Shown here piece after piece: positions 1-8,428 of a DNA stretch of 27,467 nt. Made by a program: the position numbers and the translations under genes. The notes under the pieces are model-generated. The model did no database searches. It saw nothing but the letters and a program-made list of their open reading frames with translations, and had not been told where the DNA came from. Origin of the DNA: Tubulinosema ratisbonensis (taxonomy: Eukaryota; Microsporidia; Tubulinosematidae); contig RCSS01000518.1 of NCBI GenBank assembly GCA_004000155.1, forward strand, positions 1 through 27,467, written 5' to 3'. Numbering within the stretch: the stretch's first letter is position 1; each line of letters opens with the position of its first letter.

Positions 1-80
1 GTACTAATATTTTTATAAAGAAAATATATCAAAAGTTCTTCATATTGATTTCCTATCTTTAGACAATAAAAAAATTAATA
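1..80 (+). repeat. dispersed repeat, copy A (5'-truncated by window edge)
   Basis: Aligns to the 3' part of the copies at about 5.9, 10.6 and 12.0 kb. It shares the TATAAAGAA core near its start, the GATTTCC..TCT block, the TTAGACAA/CTAGGCAA block and the terminal A-run. It is clearly more diverged than copies B and C. The 5' part would lie before the window. Confidence 0.55.
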
Positions 81-603
81 TTAGTTAAACAATAACTGAT
101 ATTTAAATTTTATAAATATTTATTATTGTTTGATTATCTAAATAGTTTATACTTTAATAAAAATTATATTTTCTAAATTCTATTCTCTTCTAAAATATTT
201 TTATTTTTATAGAGAATCACAATTATTTCCTTTGTTCTTAATAATAATTTAAGTATCATCTGAAAAGAATTACTCATGAGTTAAAATTTCTTAAATAAAT
301 TATAATAAAAAATCTTAAGTCAATTGACTTTTAATTTTAGTAATAAATTAAAAAAATCTTTTCTTATACTAGTATTTGAGAATAAAAAAATATAGTTTTG
401 AATTTATAACACAAAAAAATTTTCTTTATAATTATATCTTAGCAACAAACTACTTTTTATGGTTTATTTTTCTTTCTTCAAAAAATAACTTTTTTTTTAA
501 AATTTGTATTTTGAAAAATAAAAAAAGCATTTAAAGTTATCCAATTGGAATATTAAACAAACATTTTAAATTAATTAGAAATAATTTTAATTTAACAGTA
601 TAA

Positions 604-644
604 TTCTAAATTATAAAAATATCATTTATTTTTATAATTTAGAA
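604..644. repeat. perfect 18-nt inverted repeat (hairpin)
   Basis: Arms 604-621 and 627-644 are exact reverse complements (TTCTAAATTATAAAAATA) around a 5-nt loop. Part of the right arm, TTTTTATAATTTAGAAATTT, recurs just downstream at about 705-722. The unit is therefore partly repeated in front of the Aha1-like gene. It may be a remnant of a small inverted-repeat element; no function is evident. Confidence 0.6.
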
Positions 645-765
645 ATTTACCACATTTTACTAAAAAATAAAAAAATTTCATATTCTTCTAAATTAAATAA
701 TTTTTTTATAATTTAGAAATTTCTAGAAAAATTAAAAAATAAAAATAAATTAAAAAATTTCTTAA

Positions 766-1440
766 ATGCAAAATTACCATTGGACAGAAACAAACATTTC
801 ATCCCCTCTTTCAAAAAAAATAAAACAAAAACTAAAAGAAATGAATTATTCTTTGACTTTTACAGAAATAGAAGGACAATTATTTAACAGAATGAACAAA
901 AAAAAGGTAAACTATTTTTTAACAATCAAAGCCAAGAAACAAGATTCATCTGATATAATGGAGATGGCAGATTTTACACCACAATCTCTTGTAGAGGAAA
1001 TCAAATGTTCTAATTTGGAAGATAGAAATTCTTTCTTTGAGTTTGTNAAATTTTTAGAGAATGAGTTTATGCAAAATAATTTTGTATACAAAGAAGAAAG
1101 TAAACCTTTTTTGGTTTACAAATTGAGCTGTCAAAAAAATGAATTTTTTGATTTTATGTTTAACCCTGTTTTTATAAAAAAATGGTGTGACAACTTTAAA
1201 AAAGAAGACTTTTATTTTTATGATAATGTTATTTTGAAGGATGTTTGTGTAAAAGAGGATGAGTGTGTGTTTGATGTTAAGAATGGTGATCATTTTTATA
1301 AGTGTAAGTTTGTGATTACTGATGATTTATATCTTAAGGTGTTTATGGAGAGAAGGAATGAGTTTGTTTCTTTGTTTAATGCTTTGTTTACTAAAATGGG
1401 AGGAACATTTGGGTTTAGGTTTAATTTAATAAATGAATAA
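766..1440 (+). CDS. Aha1-like Hsp90 co-chaperone (activator of Hsp90 ATPase)
   Basis: The 224-aa protein resembles Aha1, which binds Hsp90 and stimulates its ATPase in the cytosol. Residues 4-13 (YHWTETNISS) match the start of the Aha1 N-terminal domain, normally W-Y/H-W-x-E-x-N. Residues about 25-115 follow the domain's pattern, with EIEGQLFNRMNKKK equivalent to the segment leading into the conserved basic loop, then a beta strand and an acidic stretch. Residues about 125-222 fit a shortened AHSA1 (START-like) C-terminal domain, including FNPVFIKKW and the final GGTFGFRF, close to the family's C-terminal motif. Typical Aha1 is about 330-350 aa, so both domains and the linker are compressed. 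An N lies in one codon (residue about 94) without breaking the frame. No C-run promoter motif is visible before this ATG. Confidence 0.7.
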   Translation: MQNYHWTETNISSPLSKKIKQKLKEMNYSLTFTEIEGQLFNRMNKKKVNYFLTIKAKKQDSSDIMEMADFTPQSLVEEIKCSNLEDRNSFFEFXKFLENEFMQNNFVYKEESKPFLVYKLSCQKNEFFDFMFNPVFIKKWCDNFKKEDFYFYDNVILKDVCVKEDECVFDVKNGDHFYKCKFVITDDLYLKVFMERRNEFVSLFNALFTKMGGTFGFRFNLINE

Positions 1441-1591
1441 TTTTAAAAAATTTTATTATTTTTAATATTTTTTTAATATTTTTTTATATTTTTTTTAATT
1501 TTTTAAATAATTTTTCTTAAATTTTTAATATTTTTAATATTTTTTATTTTTATTCTTATTTAAAATATCAATCATCTTTAAATATTTTTAT

Positions 1592-1951
1592 TTATTTTAT
1601 TTTACAAATCTTTTTTCCACTATCTATACACTTTCTACCAACAATACCATCAAACAAACAAACTCTATCCTTCTTTTCTTTTTTCATCAAAACATTACCA
1701 GTCTTTATATCCTTTGTTGGTATCCTTAACTCAGAAACTAACACTCTATTGCTTTTAAAAATGCCTCTTCTTGGCTTTCTATTCAAAAAAATGTTTATAA
1801 CAATTTCATTTTTAGTAAAAGATTCATTTTTTAATTTTGGTGCTTGGTTGATATTCTCTGTCATTTGTTTCAGTTTTCTAAATAAAGAATGTTTGTTTTG
1901 GATATAAAATGGGAATGTTACAGCTATTATGAAAAAGTATAATTTATTCAT
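1592..1951 (-). CDS. small secreted protein, family not recognised
   Basis: 119 aa. The N-terminus MNKLYFFIIAVTFPFYIQ is a good signal peptide: a short basic head, then a hydrophobic core. The mature part is basic and lysine-rich. It has three cysteines in the last 30 residues (the CLF, KCID and KICKIK segments), which could pair outside the reducing cytosol. I do not recognise the family. The gene is convergent with the Aha1-like gene, with about 150 bases of T-rich spacer between their stops. Secreted lineage-specific proteins of this size are common in microsporidia and some act on the host, but nothing here shows a target. Reality as a gene is supported by the signal peptide plus non-repetitive composition in a very AT-rich background. 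Confidence 0.5.
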   Translation of the reverse strand: MNKLYFFIIAVTFPFYIQNKHSLFRKLKQMTENINQAPKLKNESFTKNEIVINIFLNRKPRRGIFKSNRVLVSELRIPTKDIKTGNVLMKKEKKDRVCLFDGIVGRKCIDSGKKICKIK

Positions 1952-2371
1952 TGCATTTTGTCATTTCTTTGTTTTATATTTTATGCTATGAAGATTATTT
2001 GTTTATTAAATACGAATTAAAATGGGTTTTTTTAAAATTTATTGGATATTTTTTTGATTTTAGAATTTTTTTATGTTTTATTGGTTGATTTAAAATATTA
2101 ATTTGATTTTAAAATTTTTTTGTTGACTTAAATTTTTATTTTATTAGAATTTATTTTTACTAAGATTTTGTATTGATTTGAATTTCTTATTTGATTTTTT
2201 TATTTTATTTTATTGATTTGATTTTTTGATTGATTGATTTGACATCAAATAAAATGATTCATTTTTACATTCCATTTGTCAGACTGTTTCAAATAAAAAT
2301 AAATTTTAATTTATTTATGCCAAATAATTGTTTGTTACATCTTTAAAATTCAAATAAAAATAAACAAACCA
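1952..2371. promoter_or_regulatory. shared upstream region of divergent secreted-protein and Yip1-like genes
   Basis: 420 bases, dominated by TTGATTT-type repeats (about 2090-2240: TTGATTTAAAATATTAATTTGATTTTAAAATTT and variants). It lies between two divergent genes and presumably holds both promoters. No C-run motif is seen next to either ATG; the Yip1-like ATG is preceded only by CC. Confidence 0.35.
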
Positions 2372-2968
2372 ATGGTAAAACGAAGNAACACCTCAATCCT
2401 TCCAAGAGTAACCCAGCACCTNACTTCTAGCCAGGAAAGTGCTATAGGTCAAGAGAGCAGGNTACTNAAAAGTAGTTTGATGCTCAACCCAGTAAAATTA
2501 GATACTTTAAAGCCAAGATTGATCTCATTTTTTATTTCTACCCTAACCTTCTCTTTGTTCACCTATTTTATTTTNGCCATTATCAGTTATTTAAGGTTAA
2601 AAGTCTTTTTAAGTGTTGAAAATCTTATTTTCTTTTTTTTTACTCTTTTAGTTTTTTCATTTTTTTCAGGGATCGTTTATAAATGGATTTTAGGGGTACA
2701 AAATGCATCCTTGACAATTTATGCATCAGTTTATGCTTATTCTATGATTTACTTGCCAATACCAATGATTTTAACTAACTTTATTAAGGATATAAGTTTT
2801 ATATTTTTTTTTGCTGTAGCTATGGTATCACAGTATTGGATTGGTGTGGTGTTAACACAAGGAGTAGTCTTTGTTAACAGTAAAGATAAGTTTCTTTTTC
2901 ATTTAGCAGTGTTTATACTACAATTTTCTGGTATTTTTTTGCTTAATGGTGTTGTACAACAAGGGTAA
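2372..2968 (+). CDS. multi-span membrane protein, probable Yip1-domain family
   Basis: 198 aa. About 50 soluble, Ser/Thr/Gln-rich N-terminal residues are followed by roughly five hydrophobic segments: about 50-72, 77-100, 108-130, 140-163 and 172-193. This topology, plus the segment SVYAYSMIYLPIPMIL (the family has a conserved G-Y-x-x-x-P region between its middle helices), suggests a Yip1/Yif1 protein, which acts in ER-Golgi vesicle traffic with Rab GTPases. The assignment is weak because no long conserved motif is present. Several N bases fall in the first 65 codons, so the N-terminal residues are partly unknown and the frame there is less certain. The alternative is an unrelated lineage-specific membrane protein. 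Confidence 0.5.
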   Translation: MVKRXNTSILPRVTQHXTSSQESAIGQESRXXKSSLMLNPVKLDTLKPRLISFFISTLTFSLFTYFIXAIISYLRLKVFLSVENLIFFFFTLLVFSFFSGIVYKWILGVQNASLTIYASVYAYSMIYLPIPMILTNFIKDISFIFFFAVAMVSQYWIGVVLTQGVVFVNSKDKFLFHLAVFILQFSGIFLLNGVVQQG

Positions 2969-3109
2969 TTAAAAACCTTTAAAATAATTTTTATTTTTCT
3001 AATTTCACTGTAAATGATTATTTATAATTACAAATTAAAAATAAAAAATATAAAAATATTTTAAATTTATATTTGTCATACAAGAAAAATTTAATATTTT
3101 TTATTTAAA

Positions 3110-4249
3110 TTATTTCTTAAATAATAAATCATAACCCTCTGCCACACTCCAATTAATTGTAACATCAAAAATATCAGACATGAGAAAGAAATTGGTATCT
3201 TTTTTAAACTCAAAATAATCCAAAAGCAATATCAAAAAATACATTTTTACACATTGATCTTTGTNTAAATCACCACATTGGTCATAAAAAATATTTTTAA
3301 GATCTTCGATTGTTTTTCTGTGCGATTCATTTGTAAACAATTTTTCATGTATAAAAGATACTAAAAATATTTCATTCATTTTGTTTAAATTTTTGGTGTA
3401 TTTCTTGGCAGGGCCTAAAGAGAAAAGATTGTTAAACACTTCTTTACAATGATTGTTTTGTGATTTTATTAACAATCTTTCTGATAAACATTTTTTAAAC
3501 CTTGGGTGAGCTTTGATTGTCTTTAATGATTCATTCATACCAAAACCAAGAAAGGATTGAGAGATCAGTTCATTGGTTGACATATCGGTATAAGCTATTT
3601 CCACACTGCCACCACCTAAATCTATTATTCCGTACGTATGGGGATGTGTTAGGTGTTTGGTTATTTCATGACAATACTCTTCTTTTAAATCATCAAAAAA
3701 AGATTCTTTTTTTAACAAATCACACCCGAATTTCTTGATTATAAAGTGTTCCATCTTTTTTTGAATAAGAAGTGACCTTAAACCAAGTAATCCTTCCTCT
3801 GCGCCTGTAATTATTCTGATATCTTTGAGTAAAAAATTTTTAAAAAATAATTTTGCATTTTTTAAAATATTTTCTGATTGATTTTCTGGGATAAGTCTTA
3901 AACCAGCAGTGGCTACGTACGCCAAAGGTATTTTTTTGATATCAGGTATTATTTTCTTTAAATCTTTCTGTGCCTTTGTGACCAAAAAACTAAATTGATC
4001 AAATATCTCATTTTCAAGCAAAGCAGACACACCTGGTTCTACCGCGGTGATATAAAACATTTCAATCAATTTATCTTTGTTAAAACCATACACATTAAGT
4101 CTGGTACCAGAACTACCTGCGTCAATTACAATCACAAATTTTAAATGATTTACTTTGTCTGAAGTGTTGTAATATTTTCTTAGATCTGTTAATTTAGTCT
4201 CAGGTACTGTAAGTTTAATAAGTAATAAGTTTATTAGAAATAGAAACAT
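3110..4249 (-). CDS. GDA1/CD39-family nucleoside phosphatase (apyrase/NTPDase), secreted or lumenal
   Basis: 379 aa. It hydrolyses nucleoside di- or triphosphates on the luminal or extracellular side of membranes. The apyrase conserved regions appear in order: VIDAGSSGTR at 41-50, YVATAGLRLIP at 111-121, IITGAEEGLLGLRSL at 146-160 (with the catalytic Glu in GAEEG) and IIDLGGGSVEIAY at 208-220. A last region, INWSVAEGYDLL, lies near the C-terminus. The first 15 residues (MFLFLINLLLIKLTV) form a signal peptide. No C-terminal membrane anchor is visible, unlike CD39, so the product is probably soluble, like ENTPD5/6. It is shorter than the usual 430-550 aa. One codon contains N (about residue 330). 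The enzyme could serve Golgi glycosylation (yeast Gda1 removes GDP/UDP) or act on host nucleotides; the sequence does not decide. Confidence 0.88.
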   Translation of the reverse strand: MFLFLINLLLIKLTVPETKLTDLRKYYNTSDKVNHLKFVIVIDAGSSGTRLNVYGFNKDKLIEMFYITAVEPGVSALLENEIFDQFSFLVTKAQKDLKKIIPDIKKIPLAYVATAGLRLIPENQSENILKNAKLFFKNFLLKDIRIITGAEEGLLGLRSLLIQKKMEHFIIKKFGCDLLKKESFFDDLKEEYCHEITKHLTHPHTYGIIDLGGGSVEIAYTDMSTNELISQSFLGFGMNESLKTIKAHPRFKKCLSERLLIKSQNNHCKEVFNNLFSLGPAKKYTKNLNKMNEIFLVSFIHEKLFTNESHRKTIEDLKNIFYDQCGDLXKDQCVKMYFLILLLDYFEFKKDTNFFLMSDIFDVTINWSVAEGYDLLFKK

Positions 4250-4481
4250 AATTTTTTTTGTTTATTTTTTTGAAATGAATTACTTTTTTTTTGTTTTGAG
4301 TTTTTAACAAATTAAAAATATTTTGTTTCAAAAATATTTTCATTGTAAGATTGAATTCTTTTTTTTATAATTAGTTAATTTTATTTTATAATTTATTTAA
4401 TTTAAATTTATAATTCATTTAATTTTAATCAATAATTTATTTAATTTAAAATAATAATTTAATTTTTAAAAAATAAATTTA
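4250..4481. promoter_or_regulatory. intergenic region between divergent NTPDase and Rpr2-like genes
   Basis: 232 bases of A/T-rich DNA with a TTTATAATTYATTTAATTTTAA-like unit repeated three to four times at about 4370-4455. It is expected to hold both promoters. No C-run motif is seen at either start. Confidence 0.35.
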
Positions 4482-4784
4482 ATGAAGAAAAAGAAACAAA
4501 ATAATTTATTAAACCAATTAACATATCTTTTTAACATTTCTTATAAATTAGCACCAATCAAAACACCTTATATAAAGAAATTATTAGCATTATCAGAGAA
4601 ATATCAGATAAGATTAAGTAAACAAATAAAAAGAAGTATTTGTAAAAAGTGTAAATCTATTCTTATAGCTAATCTTAATTGTGAAAGTAAAGTGGAAAGA
4701 AAAAGTGAAGGGATGTGTTTGATTACTGTTTGTTTTAGTTGTAAAAATGAGATTAAAATAGTTTATCAGAATAAAATAAAATAA
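4482..4784 (+). CDS. Rpr2/Rpp21/Snm1-like RNase P / RNase MRP protein subunit
   Basis: 100 aa, basic. The C-terminal half carries the zinc ribbon of this family: C54-x2-C57 in ICKKCKSILI, then the family's LNCESKVERKSEG stretch, then C84-x2-C87 in VCFSC. The N-terminal half (about 8-45) is predicted helical and matches the two helices that pack against Rpp29 in the archaeal/eukaryotic enzyme. The protein helps RNase P RNA process the 5' end of tRNA, or RNase MRP process rRNA, in the nucleus. Its size is close to archaeal Rpp21 (about 120 aa) and below human Rpp21 (154) and yeast Rpr2 (144). Whether it belongs to RNase P or MRP cannot be told from sequence alone. Confidence 0.75.
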   Translation: MKKKKQNNLLNQLTYLFNISYKLAPIKTPYIKKLLALSEKYQIRLSKQIKRSICKKCKSILIANLNCESKVERKSEGMCLITVCFSCKNEIKIVYQNKIK

Positions 4785-5865
4785 ATTACTTATGATTATA
4801 AATAATAACAAAATAAATAAATAAAACAATTATTTGATAAAATAATAAAAATTTATTTTTAAAAAGTATAAAATAATTATTTAATAAATATATAAATAAA
4901 TAACCAAATCAGTGAAGCAAATAGTTATTTAATTAAAAAATAAAATAAAATATTATTTAATTAAAAATAAAATAAAATAAAATAAATATTTAATTAAAAA
5001 ATAAAGAATTAAATAAAAATAAATATTAAAATAAAACAAAAATAATATTTTTAGTTATTGCACATAAAATTTATTCTGTTTAAAATCTTAAAATTTATTT
5101 AAATTTTTATTAAATAAACGAATCACAATAGAGTATGAACATAAAAAATAAAATAAATTTTAAGATTGAAATTATATTAAAAAAAGATTATTTTTACAGG
5201 TTTTACATGTTAAAACTAAAAAATTATATTTTATTTAAAATAATAAAATAATTTTATCGCATAAACAAAAAAGATAAGATATCGGGTAATAAATTAAGTA
5301 ATTACTAAGATATATAAATATTTTACACCAAAATAAAGGTCATTTATTTAGAATAAAAATAAAAGACACTCTTTGATATAAAATAAAAGATAAACATTAT
5401 TTATCATAAACAATGTTATATTGATTTATAATAATATTTAAATATAAGTTTTGTATAAACAATATTTTTTTACTTTAATTTAGTATTATTTTTAAAAGAA
5501 TCTTTTTTATTTCTTACATTTTTAATTTACAGAAATATTTGATCTTAAATATTAAAATATATTTTAATATTCTATAAATTATTAATTAGAATAAAATAAA
5601 TAATAAATAAACCTGAAAATTAATAAAGTGATTTTTGTGTTACAGATCTAAGATCTTTTACATAAACAGAAGAATATTATTTAACATGCATAAATTAAAA
5701 ATTTATAAAAAAATTATTTATTTATGTTATACTTTACTCATTTATAGAAAGAAAAACATTTAATAATTTAATTAATGAATGACAAAATCAGTGTATTTAA
5801 TTTATAAATATAAAAAAATATATCTAATAAAGTATTAAATGATCTTTTACTAATCAATGAATTTT
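4785..5865. other. low-complexity AT-rich spacer
   Basis: About 1.1 kb of simple A/T sequence. AAATAAAATAAA and TTAATTAAAAATAAA units dominate from 4800 to 5050. Stops occur in every frame and I see no gene, tRNA or structured RNA. Confidence 0.6.
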
Positions 5866-6106
5866 TTCAGTATACTGGCCTCTGCTGTAACCAAAGCCTG
5901 CAAGGTAAGGTAGACTTAGGCAGTCAATAGAGTGCAAGGGGGTGGGTTTTAGCGGGTAAAAAGCTTGCAGTATCATGAGCTATACCTAAGTATGGGAAAC
6001 ATATTTAACCGTATTTTTCCGTCGACTAGGTATAAATATTCTTATAAAGAAGGTACAGCGAAAAAATCTCCGTATGGATTTCCCATCCCTAGGCAACAAA
6101 AAAAAT
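5866..6106 (+). repeat. dispersed repeat, copy B (longest copy)
   Basis: This is a GC-richer island in AT-rich DNA, beginning near the TACTGGCCTC block and ending in an A-run (GGCAACAAAAAAAATAG). Bases about 5922-5992 match copy D, including AGTCAATAGAGTGCA, GGTTTTAGCGGG and AAAAGCTTGCAGTATC. Bases about 5978-6106 match copies C and D, including GAGCTATACCTAAGTATG, GTCGACTAGGTATAAATATTC, CCGTATGGAT and CATCCCTAGGCAACA. No protein-coding frame spans it. The terminal A-run suggests a retroposed (SINE-like) element or the end of a larger element. I see no clear pol III A and B boxes. Confidence 0.7.
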
Positions 6107-7060
6107 AGAAACAATTTAAATAAAAAAATAAGAAATTATTTAAATCATTTAGTGTTTGAGTTGTATTCCTTAGGTTATAACACATTCTTTATTAGTATTC
6201 TAATTATATTTTTATGTTTTATGTGATTTAAAACTAAATTTATAATTGAAGTACTAATGACATAAAAGATAATGTCAGATTTTCATTAACATATTAGTCC
6301 ATACAAAAATTTATTAGATAACTAAAATATGAAATAAAAGCTGGTATATACATTTTCAACTAATCCTATTTAATTTTTTTTTAATTTATACAAATTTTTA
6401 AAATATTTATTTGGTCATATTATAAACCTCTCAAAATGTAATGATTCACCCCAACAAAGAAAAGCTTATAAATAAAAAAGAATTTAAAAAACATAATAAA
6501 TATTAAATAGTAAAACTTTATTGAAAGAATAAAGAGTTTAAAAGAACTACAAAATCATAACAACTATTATTAAGAAAATAAAATATTCATCACGGATTGA
6601 AATAGACAACATACATGCACTTATGTTGCTACAAAAAGAAGGAAAGATGTATGGTTAGATTAAAGGTTTGTGAATTTGAAAGCTATAGCCGCGTCAAAAA
6701 ATTTTTATTTTATTTCAGAGCGTAACATACTAAAAATCGCAAAACATTTGCTTCTACAAAGCCAAGATTTCTATTTAAAAGACAATAATTATTGACTTTT
6801 TTAAATGGAATTCAAAACCCACGCTCTATTAAAAAACATTAGAGACTCTGAATAAAATAACATAAGAACAAAAAATTTCAAAAAAAAGGTATTATTTTAC
6901 GGAATTAAACAGAAAATCTGATATTACAACAGAAGATATAAAAGAAAGTATAAGCTAAATGCTACAAGAAAATCNNAGATTTATTATAAAACACTGACTT
7001 AATAAGGTTCAATTAAAAATTTTTATTAGTTTTAAATCTTTTATAAGAAATTCACATTTA
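6107..7060. other. gene-free stretch, possibly the degraded 5' part of the SWIM-MULE relic
   Basis: No intact ORF. From about 6580 the base composition rises slightly (CACGGATTG, TATAGCCGCGTC, AGAGCGTAAC), as in decayed coding DNA. Short + strand frames occur just upstream of the recognisable transposase. I cannot assign a domain here with confidence. Confidence 0.4.
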
Positions 7061-8109
7061 ATTAGAAATTTGTATGTCGATACCACATGCAAATTACTGA
7101 ATGAAGTATTTCTGGTTATTATATTCGATTACATAGACATGAAAAGAAAATTTTTTTAAATACGGATCGAAATTCTTACTAACAAATCCTAAGCATCTTG
7201 TTTTTAGTTCTATGACCAACTATTCGTGATAGTGTATATTATAATTTAACATTAAATCCTTAAATACNAACAGCAGATAGAACTCCTTAAATTACACAGC
7301 TTTCAGAAAACATTCCAAGCATTATTAAAAGAACAACCTGCTTGGCTCATATTTTCAGGTAAATAAAGCNAATTTTGAATTCTTTATCATTTTCGAAAAA
7401 CAAGGCATTTTTAAACATCTTTGAAAAACAAGGCATGTTAGAGAATTTGTATCTTTTGAAACTTTTTTCTTCAAAAGAATTTTTAAAAGTTTCTAAAAGT
7501 ACACTTAATGCTAAATACAATGACTTCCCTCAATACGAAAATATTTTAAAGCAGCTTAACAAGAATCTTTTCAATAACAACTGCAATTGGTATAAAAATT
7601 ATGAATTATTTAGTTTCTCTAATAACAACGCATTAGAAAATTTTAATCGTGTNCTTAAACAAAAATAATTACAGCATAAGAAATCAAATAAAATATCTAA
7701 AAACCTAGAGAATAAATATATAGAGCTATTGCTGCAATTCAGCAGTATCCCATTTTTATAATCCGAACCCATAAGCAATATGAATTTTTAGTCTAAAATT
7801 ATACTAAAAAGGGAAAAAAGTTGTTTTAGTAGCAATAGAAGTAACAGATCCTTTTTTAATAAACTACAACTTGTTTTTAAACCTACAAGAGAGTATTCAA
7901 ATCACCATAATAAAGATTACAAAAGCATGAAGGAAAAATATTACAAATATTCATGATGATACACAACAAGAAATGATACTATTTTTTGTATAGGATATTC
8001 TTGTAAGACATTTCTAAAATTATATAAATGTAAGCATATTTATCAATTAACGAAACTAGAAAATCTTGAAAAGAATTTATCGTACAATTTTTAAGTCTAA
8101 AAACGTAAA
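7061..8109 (+). pseudogene. broken MULE-type transposase with SWIM zinc finger
   Basis: Three transposase pieces lie in order on the + strand but in different frames. First, 7070-7150 encodes LYVDTTCKLL followed by FDYIDMKRKFF, matching the first-Asp segment of MULE transposases (usual form L-x-x-D-A/T-T/F-x-K-L). Second, 7375-7668 is a 97-aa open stretch ending WYKNYELFSFSNNNALENFNR, matching the conserved catalytic-Glu region with T/N-N-N-x-L-E-x-F-N. Third, 7987-8037 encodes CIGYSCKTFLKLYKCKHI, a SWIM finger (here C-x7-C-x-H, plus an extra upstream Cys). The first piece is in another frame, and several stops separate the second and third. Bases 7391-7408 and 7420-7436 form a direct repeat (GAAAAACAAGGCAT core). 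This is a dead copy of a Mutator-like DNA transposon. N bases at 6975-6976, 7268, 7370 and 7653 leave some uncertainty. Confidence 0.65.
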
Positions 8110-8428
8110 AGGATAAAAAAATAAAAATAAGACTGCTTTCTTTGAAGAGAATAAACTTTTTTTAATTTTATTTATTTTAATGTGATTTTGGTTGTTTAAT
8201 TTTTATTTGATTATATTTGTTAAAATTTTGATTTTTTAATTAGTTTCTATTAGTTAATTTCTTTTTTTTGGGGAAATGTATAAATATTTTTTAGAGGAAA
8301 ATAAGCCTTTCAATCAATATTTTCTTTAAAATTTATATATTTTTAAAAATGCATAATATTTTAAATATTTAATAAAATAAATTAAAACTAAGTATTAAAT
8401 AAAATATTATTTTTTAATTATTTAATAT
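8110..8428. other. T-rich spacer downstream of the MULE relic and kleisin gene
   Basis: 319 bases between two features that converge here. T-rich then A/T low complexity; nothing else seen. Confidence 0.5.

Larger units (their letters stand above)
1..765. other. AT-rich gene-free stretch upstream of the Aha1-like gene
   Basis: No open frame that I can support. The first 80 bases are a diverged copy of the dispersed repeat described separately. Bases 604-644 form a perfect inverted repeat. The remainder is A/T runs with frequent stops in all frames. Confidence 0.6.

Noticed and set aside
1054..1293. 79-aa minus-strand open frame
   Set aside because: It lies wholly inside the Aha1-like gene on the opposite strand and has a low-complexity, Ile/Phe/Lys composition with no motif.
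3517..3738. 73-aa plus-strand open frame
   Set aside because: Antisense to the well-supported NTPDase gene; no motif of its own.
4614..4829. 71-aa minus-strand frame with a hydrophobic start
   Set aside because: Antisense to the zinc-ribbon half of the Rpr2-like gene; the Phe/Ile/Thr-rich translation is what A/T-rich DNA gives by chance.
5866..6106. Repeat copy B considered as an rRNA, snRNA or tRNA-derived gene
   Set aside because: I could not match it to any rRNA helix, snRNA signature or pol III A/B box; the multi-copy, 5'-truncated pattern favours a mobile repeat.
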